Shown here: positions 24,000-33,959 of the stretch, piece after piece
How positions within the stretch are numbered: position 1 is the stretch's first letter
How the letters are laid out: every line of letters starts with the position of its first letter
Source of the DNA: Mytilus californianus
Taxonomy: Eukaryota > Mollusca > Bivalvia > Mytilida > Mytilidae
NCBI RefSeq assembly: GCF_021869535.1
Contig: NW_026262581.1
Span: 73,685,955-73,749,954, forward strand
DNA length: 64,000 nucleotides
Reading direction: 5' to 3'
Notes under the pieces: model-generated
What the model was told of the DNA's origin: nothing
What the model saw: only the letters and a program-made list of their open reading frames with translations
Databases searched by the model: none
Translations under genes and position numbers: made by a program

Positions 24000-26925
24000 C
24001 TGAACATTACTGGAATTTCCTATAAAGTACATGTTAATAATTTGCAGGAAGTTTTATAGTATATCTGATAGAAAAGAGATAAATATGAAAGTGAAAATAA
24101 AAGAATCACATGTAACTCCAAATTTAAAGAGAGTGAGATTCGACTTCTGATTGCAACCGCTCGCTGACAGACTATAAGGACTACACCGAAATGATAGTAA
24201 TTATTCGTGGTTATATACAGTTGAAAATAACACTTGATAAATTTCGTGCGTCAGAAGGCACTGTTCTGTATATACCGTCATGAGGAACGTTAAAACCTAT
24301 TAATTTTAAAGCCAGAGATGTACAAATATGTAGAAACGATAGGACCTATATACGACCAAAAGGGACCAAGTCAATTAATAAAGCAAACTCTTTAAATCCT
24401 CAGCTTTCGACTTTCAATGAAAGAACATTTAAATGCAAAATCATTTAAATTCCAACACTTGGCAATGACCATATCTACTTTTAGAGGCTCTCTCGTCTGG
24501 CTTTCTCCACGAGGTCTTTTTAATTCATCCAACATTGGCCATAGGAATATCTCAGATCATTAGAACCATGCACCGCGTCCTTAATTATGAACACCTGATT
24601 TTCAGTTTAATTTTGTCTTAAATATGAATTATTTTTGCTCCTCAAATTAACTGTAAAAGACCTTTAGTTGTAATTATGAAGACATATTGAAATGTACAAT
24701 GTACACGATGGTCATCGTCCCGTGGTTGACTGTTACGAAAAATATTTGTTTTGAATTTGGTTCAAAGTATATTTAAATTCAATTTTGGTCTTCCTTGACG
24801 GCCTGGTAGTCATTTCATTAAACTATACTGTGGTTTTGAACTGTCCCAAACTTGTTATACTTCTCTACACGAAGTCGGACATGTGGCTTCTTAGAACAGC
24901 AATACGATTTTGTCTTTTGCACAGCCGTCTTATGTCATGTACAAACAAATGTATTACTTCTTTTTCACTAGAGTTAATATCACAGCTTTTTTTATTCTTG
25001 CTGTTTCCTTCATGTCTATTTAATATTCTACTTTAATATCAAGATTTTATATAATATTCTCAAATCACATTATCGGGACCGTTAGACAGTATTTTGCTAT
25101 ACTTGAACATCACTATCAATTTACTTGAGCATTCCTGGTAAGTCGACCTTTTTATTTTATCCGAGATTTATTACTTTTTCGTAAAAATTTTAAAACGCAA
25201 AGTTTAGTTATTTACTTTTGGATAAGGAACATGCACGTTTATTATATTAGATATGATTAATAAAGATTACCAAATAATTTGTTAAACCAATATTCTGCAT
25301 CTGATCAAAATTGACAACGGCCAGTAACCATTTTATATATATTATACAGGGCTATTGATGTTTCTTATCCAAAATATCTATTTATTATTATAGTAATTTC
25401 TTTCTTTTGGCGATGATGTTCATCTTCAAGATGCATATTATATTTCTCATATATATTTATATATATCTTTTTTATTACATGTGATCTATTTTTGTCTTAA
25501 AAAGAATGAAAATAAAACTACATGTATTGCCTTTAACGATTAATACATTATTTTGTGTATGATTAAATGTGTTGCTATTTCTTTGGAATGTGTCAGTATC
25601 TACTTTGTTGGCAATCTCAAAGTACATGTATGTACACATTATAAGAATTCTCTCAGTATTAGACAATTTCTCTGCGGGTAGGTCACTTTTAGATTTCCCT
25701 TTTTAGTATGTGTATTTATTATAAGTTTTCTTCAATATTTACGATCTCAATCTATGAAAGTTGATCAAAGCCGATGATGAAGGAATGTCAAAAGTTAAGA
25801 TAGAATCAGTAAAAATAATTACTAACTTGAAGGATAATAAAACAAACAGTAAAATATTGAGAAAATAAAATTGTTTTACGATTTTTCTTTCATATATATG
25901 TACTGTCTGATGTTATTGTTATAATAACTATTTGTCGTAATAGTTTTGCTATAAAGTTTTACGATGTTTTAATTTTTTCAAATCACAATTGTTTGAATGA
26001 AAAATGAAAAATTCTCATGATCAAGAAAATTGGGATTTATAATTTGCTTAGCGGTTTTTTAATAATTTTTTACATTATTTTTTGTTGTTGTTGCAAAATT
26101 AGGAAATGTCAAAATATCAGCTGTTTGACACTGATGTTAATATATAAAAATTGTATTTTACACATGGAGAAAAGAATTTCTTATAATTGTACTAAGGAAA
26201 AAAATACTTCATATATGTATGTAAAATTTATATACAGACATATATAAAGTAATGTAAACGCTCTTAGATAACGCAAACATTTAAAAATACAATTCATTTT
26301 CGGTTAGAATTTATGTAAACAAAATAATCCAAAATACTTTTAAGCTTGTAAAAAAGTTTCTGAGATTTTGAAAAGCTTACCTTTTCACCCTACACAATCA
26401 CTCCTTCTTAAATATGTGATTCTTTATTTTATTCAATTATACTATTTCATTTATTTTTATTTGATTCTTCGCTTTGTTTAATTTATTCCCTGTTGTTGAT
26501 TCAGTTCCGAAATATATTCAGTACAATTTTGAATATCTATATTATCTAGAAAATGAAAGAAACACTTTATTAATTCCGTTCGTCCGAAGCGATTTTGTAG
26601 ATTTACCTTCATCCAGAAATGCTCAAACTTGAACTGTCAGTAAAGTGTTACAGACAATAAGTTGCAACATTAGGAGCTATATGACCAAAAAGGACCTAAA
26701 CAGAATAGCCAAATTTATTTAAGGTCAACTTTGCCGGAGGGAGTTGGAACCGTAGTATTACTTTAATAATTTCTAAATTCATGAACCTTAAATTTTAAAA
26801 ATCAGCTCAGTACCAAAGCACTGACAGAAAGACTGGATTCAGCTCTCCTAGTATAGAACATGTATAATCAAAACCCGATCTAAAAAAATACAGGTAAGCA
26901 TTGTTGTCGTCACAATTACTTTTTA
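24000..26925. other. no recognisable gene; AT-rich
   Basis: Nearly 3 kb with short ORFs only and no repeat that I can name. It ends at the Harbinger insertion site. Confidence 0.4.
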
Positions 26926-27168
26926 ATAAGGGGCCAGTTTCACGAAGCTGTCTTAGGACTCAGACATGTCTTAGGATGGTCTTACGACATATCTTAGTCC
27001 TTAGTGGGTTTCACGAAGTGGTCATTACTTTGGACGTCTCTTAAAGTTGGTCATAAAGTTAGGACTACACGAGAGGTGACTCATGATGGTTTTAGGATAG
27101 TCCTAAGTTAAGACATCGTTACGATGTCCTAACATGAGTTGTAACCAAATATAGCGGCTCTAGTTTTC

Positions 27169-28166
27169 ATGCTCCTCAGACGACAACAATCCTTTGGATT
27201 ACCTAGATGACACAGAAATAGTAAGAAAATACAGACTATCACGTCCTATGATAATAGATATTTGCAGAATGTTTGAATTTGATCTTCAAAGACCAACGAG
27301 GAGATCTCGCGCTTTCCCTGTCTCTTTACAAGTCATCGTTGCTTTGAGATTTTTTGCAACTTGGAGTTTTCAGCTCGTCAATGCCGACGTTCACAATATT
27401 TCAATCTCGAGTGTTTCAAGAATTACCCGTGATGTGACAATGTGTTTGAAAAGAGTATGCAACCAATATATTAAGATGCCAACTGATCGAGCACAGCTGC
27501 ATAACATGATGGAAGGCTTTTACAGCATTGATGACTTCCCAAATATCGTCGGAGCAATAGACGGGACGCACATTAGAATAAAATCTCCATTAAAAGATGA
27601 ACATTTATATGTGAACAGAAAAAAAATATCACTCTATTAATGTTCAAGGAGTTTGTGACTCTAACATGAAATTTCTTAACATTGTAGCTAAATGGCCAGG
27701 TGCAACCTACGACGCCTTCATTTGAGCTAATTCTAGCTTGAGTGAAATGTTTGAGGACGGAACAATTGATCATGGATGGCTGATAGGAGATAGTGGGTAT
27801 CCACTTTGACCATGGCTTCTCACTCCTGTGCTTAACCCAACAACGAGAAATCAACAAAGATACAATGCTTCCCATATGAAGACGAGGAGCGTTGTCGAAA
27901 GGAGTTTTGGAGTTTTAAAATCACGTTTCCGTTGCATAGATGCAAGTGCTGGCACATTGCTTTACATACCATTAAAATGATGTGACATTTTTATTGCTGT
28001 TGCTGTTTTACATAATATGTGTATAGCAAATAGAATCCCATTGCCGGCAGACATTGACGGAAATCGCCCAGACCAATGACACATAGACAGACAACAGTAT
28101 GTCGGCCATTTGAATGATGGTGCAAATGTTAGAAACAGGCTGATAAATGGAAGATTTGGACATTGA
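27169..28166 (+). pseudogene. HARBI1-like Harbinger transposase (DDE_Tnp_4), decayed
   Basis: An ATG at 27169 opens MLLRRQ. A one-base shift near 27187 leads into NPLDYLDDTEIVRKYRLSR, which stays open to about 27625. The first catalytic Asp is in GAIDGTHIRI (codon 27560-27562). An A8 run at about 27619-27626 has one base too many for the family reading, so the frame moves, and the rest lies in the frame of 27789. That frame contains KFLNIVAKWPGATYDAFI, the second Asp in IGDSGYP (27789-27791) and the Glu in SVVERSFGVLKSRFRC (27897-27899), then VAVLHNMCIA and an end in NRLINGRFGH (stop 28164-28166). In-frame TGAs occur at 27723, 27807, 27978 and 28077. All three acidic residues are still encoded, but no full protein can be made. 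Total length (about 330 codons) fits the family. Confidence 0.93.
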
Positions 28167-28390
28167 ATAAATTGTATCATCCAATTACTTTTTAATATTG
28201 TATTTTTTAATCACTACAACTACCAGATATTTATTAAATCCTCTACTCTTTGTGCAGAAAGTTTATTAATAGTTCAATGCTTAGGTTGACAGCTTTAAAA
28301 ACCCCACTATAGACTCGTTAATAATTTAAAGAAATAAAGATTAACAAAAAGTTGTAATATAACATTATGCGAGTTTTATAAAGTTTAAAT

Positions 28391-28734
28391 CTAGGCATCA
28401 TCAGGTGTGTTCAGTGTTTGTTGGTCTAACGCTTGGACTCCTATTTGTGCTAAATTAATGTTCATTTGTGCCAAATACAGTTGGTGTTTCTGTTGTTCAA
28501 TGTTAAATCGCTGTCTGTCTATATCAAGTCTTTCCAACTCCATAGTCAATCTCTGTTTTTCGACACGAAGCCTTTCTTCTTCTATTTTTAGTCGTCTCTC
28601 TTCGATGGCAATCAATCTCTGTGTTGTTTTGTCCTCAAGTATCTTGTTAGATGTCATTGCCGATTTGGCGATTGGTGCCTCTCCTGTCATATATGAGTCC
28701 TTGGTGCTCTCTGTCCAGAATGAGCAGCTTGGTT
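28391..28734 (-). CDS. probable second exon of the Harbinger Myb-like gene: coiled-coil C-terminus
   Basis: The minus-strand reading starts after a good acceptor (TTCATTCTATTTCAG, just above 28735) and continues SCSFWTESTKDSYMTGEAP. It then forms a long charged helix with heptad-like EERRLKIEEERLRVEKQRL and MELERLDIDRQRFNIEQQ, and ends in LNTPDDA before a stop. A Lys/Arg/Glu/Leu-rich helix at the C-terminus is typical of Myb/SANT-like partner proteins of Harbinger and probably serves for self-association or binding the nuclease. The frame is fully open. The donor of the preceding exon is not resolved: the obvious GAG/GTATGA near 29412 does not give the right phase. Confidence 0.65.
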
Positions 28735-28879
28735 CTGAAATAGAATGAACAGATTAATATTCATGATTTTTACATTGTAAGAGATTGAAAGTAACAGACA
28801 TTGGAACTTTTTCCATTATGCGTACTTCAGGTAATACACTTCGACTGTGTTAATCATAAACATTTGGCCACTGGAACTT

Positions 28880-29405
28880 GTAATTACATAGAAATGGAGT
28901 AAAAAATGGGGTGGTACTAGTGTTCCCAACCCAGGATAAAGAGAGGGTTCCAACAATATGGCCCCATTCAAATGCATTGATCGTCAAAAGAGGGGGGTTC
29001 CAACCCCCAGAACCCTCTCTGGATCCGCAACTGGCAGGACAGGAGTTTTGGGTAAAAAAAGCAGGATGAGCAACAGTGTAACAAAAAGGTAGGATCACAA
29101 TGTATGTAAAAAAAGTCAGAAAAACTAATAAAAAAGGCAGGATCGAATAGAGCGAAAAATTAAAAAAAGGCAGGACAGAGATTACATCTACAAAAAAGGC
29201 AGGTTGTCCCGTAACATATAATTGCGTTTTGACATTTTGTATTGCATGGTGAGTTGGGGTATATCCAGCCATTTTAAAAAGGGGTTGCAATACGTACATA
29301 CAAGTCGTATAAAAAGGGGGGTTTCAACCAGCATAAGGTGTCCAACAAAAAAAGGGGGGTCCAACCCTCAGAACTCTCGTCCCTTGCCCTTGGATCCGCC
29401 ATTAT
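28880..29405. repeat. insertion with 'AAAAAAGGCAGGA' array inside the Myb-gene intron
   Basis: At least six imperfect copies of A-run + GGCAGG(A/T) or AGCAGGAT lie between 29030 and 29205. They are flanked by G-rich 'GGGGGGTTCCAACCC' and 'GGGGGGTCCAACCC' blocks and by TGGATCCGC at 29022 and 29391. It resembles the GGATCCGC foldback at 11.43 kb. The 3' part of the upstream exon's ORF (about 29368-29405) reads into it. Confidence 0.6.
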
Positions 29406-29925
29406 TATCATACCTCATCTTATCATTTTTATAATGAAACTTCCCGTTTTCCATAGACGAATTTGAACTCCTTCGAGAATTCGGACAGGTAGGGAAAGTG
29501 AAGTCCAAGACATCGGGTTCACTTCCATCCGCAGATGGTACAGATCCTGTGTCAGTTCCCCCTTCTATGCCTTCTATTGGTGTTTCTCCGATGATACCGA
29601 CGACTTTATCTTGTAGTGGAGTTAATTCCTCTGGTGGAGGTCCGCCGCCCGTCTTCCGTGCCTCGCGACGGTTATTTGAATCAGCCTTCTTTACACTGCT
29701 CATGTATGTCGTCCACTTCTTGCGAATCTCCTCTACCGTACGTGTATGGTCAGTGTGATTTGTTGCATTAATTGTACTGCACATTTTCTCCCAAATCTTC
29801 TTTTTTGCACTATTTGTAATTACATTGGACAGTTTACTCGATAGAACTGACTTGTTCTTTTCCACGGCATCCAGAAAAATTTGAAGCTCTGATTCGGTGA
29901 AATTGGGACTCTTTTTCCTGCTCAT
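29368..29925 (-). CDS. Myb/SANT-like DNA-binding protein of the Harbinger element, first exon
   Basis: The start ATG at 29925 opens MSRKKSPNFTESELQIFLDA. Residues about 8-85 form a Myb/SANT-like three-helix domain, with the tryptophans in KKKIWEKM and EEIRKKWTTYMSS, as in Myb_DNA-bind_5 proteins. A Pro/Gly-rich linker (GGGPPPEELTPLQDKV) and an acidic Ser-rich region follow (GSVPSADGSEPDVLDFTFP). In Harbinger elements this protein binds the transposon ends and carries the nuclease to the nucleus. The last 13 residues (YDNNGGSKGKGREF) are probably intron or inserted repeat, not protein. The gene is divergent in orientation to the transposase, the usual arrangement. Unlike the transposase it shows no stop or frameshift, so it may be younger or selected, or the exon may simply have been spared. 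Confidence 0.85.
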   Translation of the reverse strand: MSRKKSPNFTESELQIFLDAVEKNKSVLSSKLSNVITNSAKKKIWEKMCSTINATNHTDHTRTVEEIRKKWTTYMSSVKKADSNNRREARKTGGGPPPEELTPLQDKVVGIIGETPIEGIEGGTDTGSVPSADGSEPDVLDFTFPTCPNSRRSSNSSMENGKFHYKNDKMRYDNNGGSKGKGREF

Positions 29926-30764
29926 AACAAAATCTTTTTAGGTTGACGGATTATCAGAATGATTTAAAAACAATGAACATTCGATGTATTTATAGCAGGA
30001 ATGCACGATTTTATCCTTTAACCTTACTATAACCGATACAGTCCCAAATTGAATTCAACTCACTTGTAAAAAAAGAAATTGTCAACATTTTATTCTTTTT
30101 TTTTCTTCTTCATTTTGTATTTGAATTTGTTTATGTATATTGGTGTATTATTTATATACATTACACTTATTTTTTTATATTAAATTTGCAAATTATCTAT
30201 TGATTAACGTATATATTAATCATTGGATATTAATCAATACGTTTATTAATTTATGGGAAATACATACTATATTTACATGAATCATTCGCATAAATCAATG
30301 TTTATATTGTAAATTTTAAAGAACTTGCGACAGGTTTAGGATATCTTTGCTAAGATCATCCTAAGACAGCTTCGAGACGAGGTCTGAGATATGTCCTAGG
30401 ATAGTCATAAGAGGATCATAAGACATGTCCTAAGATATGTCTTACGACAGGTCTTAGGATAGCTTCGTGAAACCGGCCCAAGGTGACTATAAAAATAAGT
30501 CACTGCTTCCGGTGCATTCTACTGTTAATTAGATCTTTATGAAATCTATTTTTTGGTTTGATAGGTATGAATAAGAAGAAATGAAAAACAATCTTTGAAT
30601 GCGGTAAAAATATTTAAATAAAATGTGTGTTGATATTTAAAAAATATTCAAAATATTTTTGTTAAAATCCGAAAAAAAATACACTGTATAAATATTCGTT
30701 TAAAATTTTAATAACTTTATTTGAAAAGACTATAATTTTTGCAAAGTTGAAATACTTAGAAAAA

Positions 30765-31080
30765 AGTCGAGATTTCGAGATTTTAAAAGTCGGAATTTCG
30801 AGATTCAAGAACTCGAAATGTCTAGATTTTTAAGTGTCAAAAAATTTGAGTTTTAAGTCGAAATTTCGAGATTTAAAGAATCGAAATTTCGAGATTAAAG
30901 TCAAAATTTTGAAATTTTAGTTTAAAAAAGTCAAAATTTCGACTTTTAAAAGTCGAATTTCAAGATTTCAAAAGTCAAAATTTCAAATTAAGGTCAAAAT
31001 TTCGAGATTTGAAATATTAAAATTGAATTGAGTTAAAATCGAAATTTTAATATTTTAAGTGCCATATTTCGACTTTGAAG
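30765..31080. repeat. degenerate array of palindromic 'GAAATTTCGAGATTT' units
   Basis: Motifs of the type AAAGTCGAAATTTCGAGATTT recur about every 20-30 bp with drift (for example 30768, 30787, 30857, 30878, 30945). The core CGAAATTTCG is self-complementary. Stops occur in all frames. It sits about 0.3 kb outside the Harbinger element. Confidence 0.8.
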
Positions 31081-31109
31081 AAAAAGTTCAACGTCAATTT
31101 TGTTTTTAC

Positions 31110-31205
31110 TAAGTCCCTAATACGGTTCCGTAGGATTAAGAGTTTTATATAGACGAAATGCGCGTCTGGTGTACACAATTATATTAAGTCTTTTATCTTT
31201 GATGA
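31110..31205 (+). repeat. dispersed repeat with 'GACGAAATGCGCGTCTGG'
   Basis: ATAGACGAAATGCGCGTCTG, then GTGTACACAATTATA and TCTTTGATGA, resemble 52780-52840 (GATGAAACGCGCGTCTGACG) and, reversed, 60340-60380. I recognise it as a common mussel repeat end; class unknown to me. Confidence 0.6.
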
Positions 31206-31404
31206 CTTTTTTTACACAGAGCTGAGATATATTTACCATGTTTACTCTTTTCTATGTTATGTACCCATTATAACAAATGAAAACGCCGAAAAGTTTGTTC
31301 TAAATGTTTTTTTTTTTGTAATGCAACCTAAAAATTGATACAATTCAAAGTTTTAAATTTGGCATTCAAATAACAAAAAGAAAAAAGATCAATTGACGTG
31401 GTAA

Positions 31405-31833
31405 ATTTTGCACCAACAGTGTGTTTTGTTTGTTTATAAAAATGGAAAATGTTGTACATTTAAGCTAGATATATTTCCTTACTTAAATGCATATGGCTTA
31501 CCAATCTCGTACAATAATGGTTTCACAAATGAACCACACACATTTGTACTAGATATGTATAAGGTTTTTCATGTCTCGAAATTGAACATTACACTTTATA
31601 AATTTTGTGCTTCCGAAGCGTTCTTCATGATTGATCCTCATATGAAACGTCACAACCCAACAATGTTAAAGCCAAGGATGTATCATAATAGCGACATAAT
31701 TGGTATAGCCAATCCAATTTTGCTTGACGGAGTTTATACTAGTCTCGAAACTTATCAACGGAGAATTAAACAAAGGTATGTTATAAATTATATCAGCAAC
31801 GACGCACTGCATAGTGAACTAATGCAACCTTAA
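31405..31833 (+). CDS. orphan ORF, about 140 codons, unrecognised
   Basis: The frame is open from just after a TAA at 31402 to the stop at 31833. The only upstream in-frame start is a TTG, so it may begin as an exon (a possible acceptor ACCAACAG lies at 31412-31419). Composition is protein-like rather than AT-driven: FVYKNGKCCTFKLDIFPYLN, ILLDGVYTSLETYQRR. There are five Cys and a possible mixed alpha/beta pattern. AATAAATAAATA at 31924-31935 could be a polyadenylation signal about 95 nt after the stop. I do not recognise the family. It could be the last exon of a host or element gene, or chance. Confidence 0.35.
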   Translation: MLHQQCVLFVYKNGKCCTFKLDIFPYLNAYGLPISYNNGFTNEPHTFVLDMYKVFHVSKLNITLYKFCASEAFFMIDPHMKRHNPTMLKPRMYHNSDIIGIANPILLDGVYTSLETYQRRIKQRYVINYISNDALHSELMQP

Positions 31834-31869
31834 AAAGCTTTAAGTATTAGATGTAGGCTTCTCGTATCT

Positions 31870-32290
31870 GTGGAGCGTTAGCCCCGAAGATATGAGACGA
31901 TTACATCTGATTTACATAGAAGAAATAAATAAATATTTTATCTTCTCTCTTGTTCTAAAAAGAGAAAATAGTTTTGATAAAACAGGAAAAGTGTCTTTAT
32001 CTCAAATTTTCAAGATGCAGTAACACTTAAAGTAGATGTTTGTAGTTTGGATTTGGAATGAAATCTCAATTGCGTCTATTTTTCTGTCATTAAATTGATA
32101 CCTTATCACTGCTTTTGTATGATAATATGAAGCGCTGTACTTTCATGTCTTTTTCTGTTAATTACCAAAATATGAACGTTTTGCTAATAAATGATAACAC
32201 TTTTACGAAACACAAAACCCGTGAAAACTTTGTTTTCCGTAAAGGTTAGCAATTCCACTAGTGTTACCAAATGCATTGCACATGGCAAGT
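31870..32290. other. no recognisable gene
   Basis: Possible polyadenylation signals at its start; otherwise nothing recognised. Confidence 0.3.
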
Positions 32291-32294
32291 AAAA

Positions 32295-32645
32295 CTCCGT
32301 TGATAAGTCTCATTATAAGTGCTGTCCCAAACGAGGAAAAAAGGACAGGATTGGTGATACGACTTGTAGAACAAGTCCGTGATCATCTGTGAAGCATTTA
32401 TTCCTAAACAAAGTCAATCAAATCATGACATCATCTGTAAAATGTTAGAAGGATTGACTTCATTCGTCTCTTTATTTCCTTATAAGCTGTAAACATATAT
32501 CAAGTACATCATAAGATAGAACGCATCAACTGGGAGATGTATATTCTATATGCAGGCGCTGCTAAAATGTTACTACACAATAAGAAATTTGAAATCATCT
32601 CTCATGTCGCAAAGCTAAATTATCAACCAACCCTCATTGTCATTT
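32295..32645 (-). pseudogene. PLE family-3 RT relic (motif E onwards)
   Basis: On the minus strand, 32645 to 32490 reads HLENDNEGWLII, LCDMRDDFKFLI, then NILAAPAYRIYISQLMRS with stops between. This is the family pattern (LEIDSEGRL, LYDKRDDFNFPIVN, NIPAAPAYGVYISQLIRYS). The lower part, 32300-32470, corresponds weakly to the C-terminal end. Several nonsense changes are present. The relic starts exactly where another copy's 3' terminus ends (32650), so two copies are joined head to tail. Confidence 0.7.
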
Positions 32646-32649
32646 TCTA

Positions 32650-32890
32650 GATGTATAAGAGAGACGAAAAATACCAAAGGGATATTCAAAGTCATAAGTC
32701 CAAAACAAACTGACAATTAAATGGAAAAACGACGAAAAGAGAAACATCAGTACACAAAACACAAAATAGAAAACTAAAGACTGAGCAACACGAACACCAT
32801 TAAAAATCGGGGTGATCTCAGTTGCTCCGGAAGGGTAAGTCAGGAAATTAAACAGATGTATCTGTATGGGTGGCGCAGTGAAAATAATAA
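32650..32890 (-). repeat. PLE family-3 3' UTR and terminus
   Basis: It reads AAGAGAGACGAAAAATACCA, AAACAAACTGACAATTAAAT, TAGAAAACTAAAGACTGAGC, GGGGTGATCTCAGTTGCTCC. It is colinear with 51085-51235 and 62480-62600. Confidence 0.75.
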
Positions 32891-33144
32891 ACACACATTT
32901 AAAAGTTCAGTGAGAGGACATCATCCATATACCGAAACGTTAAGTCGAAGGATAATACCAGTTTGATTTTAAGTTTTTTTTAGAAGCCCCTGTATGAAGT
33001 CCTTATATGAACGTAAGAACAAGTCCACAAGAAGAAAATACATGACTTTTTTGTATTAGTTCACGATTTAATAAAATTGGAGACTATTGTTGCTTAAAAC
33101 TGACATATGAAATCTCAATGAATATCTAATAATTTGTCCTGTGT

Positions 33145-33410
33145 GTTTTTTAAGTATTTGATATGAGGCAGAAAATATATTACTGCTGAGAAATTGAAAG
33201 TTAACAATGGGAAAGCAGAAAGCATCATGTTTGTATGTTATATCTGAAGTCGTCCATCTGTGTCAATATCAAGGATGAAACAGACCTTTTATTTTCGGTA
33301 ATATCCTTAATGTTAAGTTCACTGAGGTATATAAGGGGCAAGCACTTACCAAAATGTGGGTTACTAAAAAAACACAATATGAAAGTGAAATTAAAGAACT
33401 TGTGAAGGTT
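33145..33410 (-). repeat. dispersed repeat shared with 23.55-23.69 kb
   Basis: ACTGCTGAGAAATTGAAAGT, GTCGTCCATCTGTGTCAA and TATCAAGGATGAAACAGAC match, with divergence, 23562-23672 (ACTGAGAAATGGG, GTCGTCTATTTGTATCAG, TATCGAGGTTGAAACA). It accompanies PLE family-3 relics in both places. Strand follows those relics. Confidence 0.5.
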
Positions 33411-33800
33411 TGTTTATGAATACTGCTTCATATGACTTCGAAACCTTTTGAACAGTAGGGTTGCACAATTAGTACTAACTGGAATAGCAATTGTTTATTG
33501 AAATACGAATCCATAAAACAAATTTGTTGTTGATATCAAAAACATCTAGCATTTTATTGATATCATCTTCGATGTATTTGTTGTTGGAATCAATGTGGTG
33601 CCGTATTCTATATAGTTTGTTTTACTTGTGCCTTAGAGGTCATCTGCATACCGATTTCAAAAGTTGGGTGATTTTTCGGAACTTATTTTAGATATTGAAC
33701 TTTCTTTTATGTACCATAAGTTATTCCACTGCATGGGATGAAATACCTATCAGATGAACGAGCTTACCTAGTCACAATTTTATCTAATACAATTATTAAT

Positions 33801-33950
33801 TTACTAGTGATTCTAGTTAACATTAAAAGACTTTCTATTTAATATTACAAGTCTTTCTAGTTAATTTACTAGTGATTCTAGTTAACATCAAAAGACTTTC
33901 TATTTAATATTACAAGTCTTTCTAGTTAATTTACTAGTGATTCTAGTTTA
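33801..33950. repeat. 65-bp tandem repeat, 2.3 copies
   Basis: TTACTAGTGATTCTAGTTAA begins at 33801, 33866 and 33931, an exact 65-bp period. The first two units appear to differ by one base (ACATTAAAAG against ACATCAAAAG). Confidence 0.95.
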
Positions 33951-33959
33951 CTGTCTACC

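Larger units (their letters stand above)
26928..30482 (+). mobile_element. PIF/Harbinger DNA transposon, complete ends, decayed transposase
   Basis: The left end (26931) reads GGGCCAGTTTCACGAAG and the reverse complement of the right end (30479) reads GGGCCGGTTTCACGAAG. Both continue with GCT(G/A)TC..AGGA..C. A 3-bp direct repeat AAG flanks the element (26928-26930 and 30480-30482), the target size of this superfamily. Both subterminal regions are packed with TCTTAGGA/TCCTAAGA-type motifs (26955-27125 and 30335-30470). Inside are a HARBI1-like nuclease on + and a Myb/SANT-like gene on -, the two-gene layout known for Harbinger. The body is about 3.55 kb. Confidence 0.95.

Noticed and set aside
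27723..28079. TGA codons of the Harbinger transposase as selenocysteines
   Set aside because: They are not at cysteine positions of the family as I recall it, the gene has frameshifts too, and I see no SECIS downstream. Nonsense decay is simpler.
28407..28748. 113-codon plus-strand ORF rich in Ser/Cys
   Set aside because: Antisense shadow of the coiled-coil exon.
29222..29758. Plus-strand ORFs over the Myb-like gene
   Set aside because: Antisense shadows of the minus-strand exon and of the G-rich insertion.
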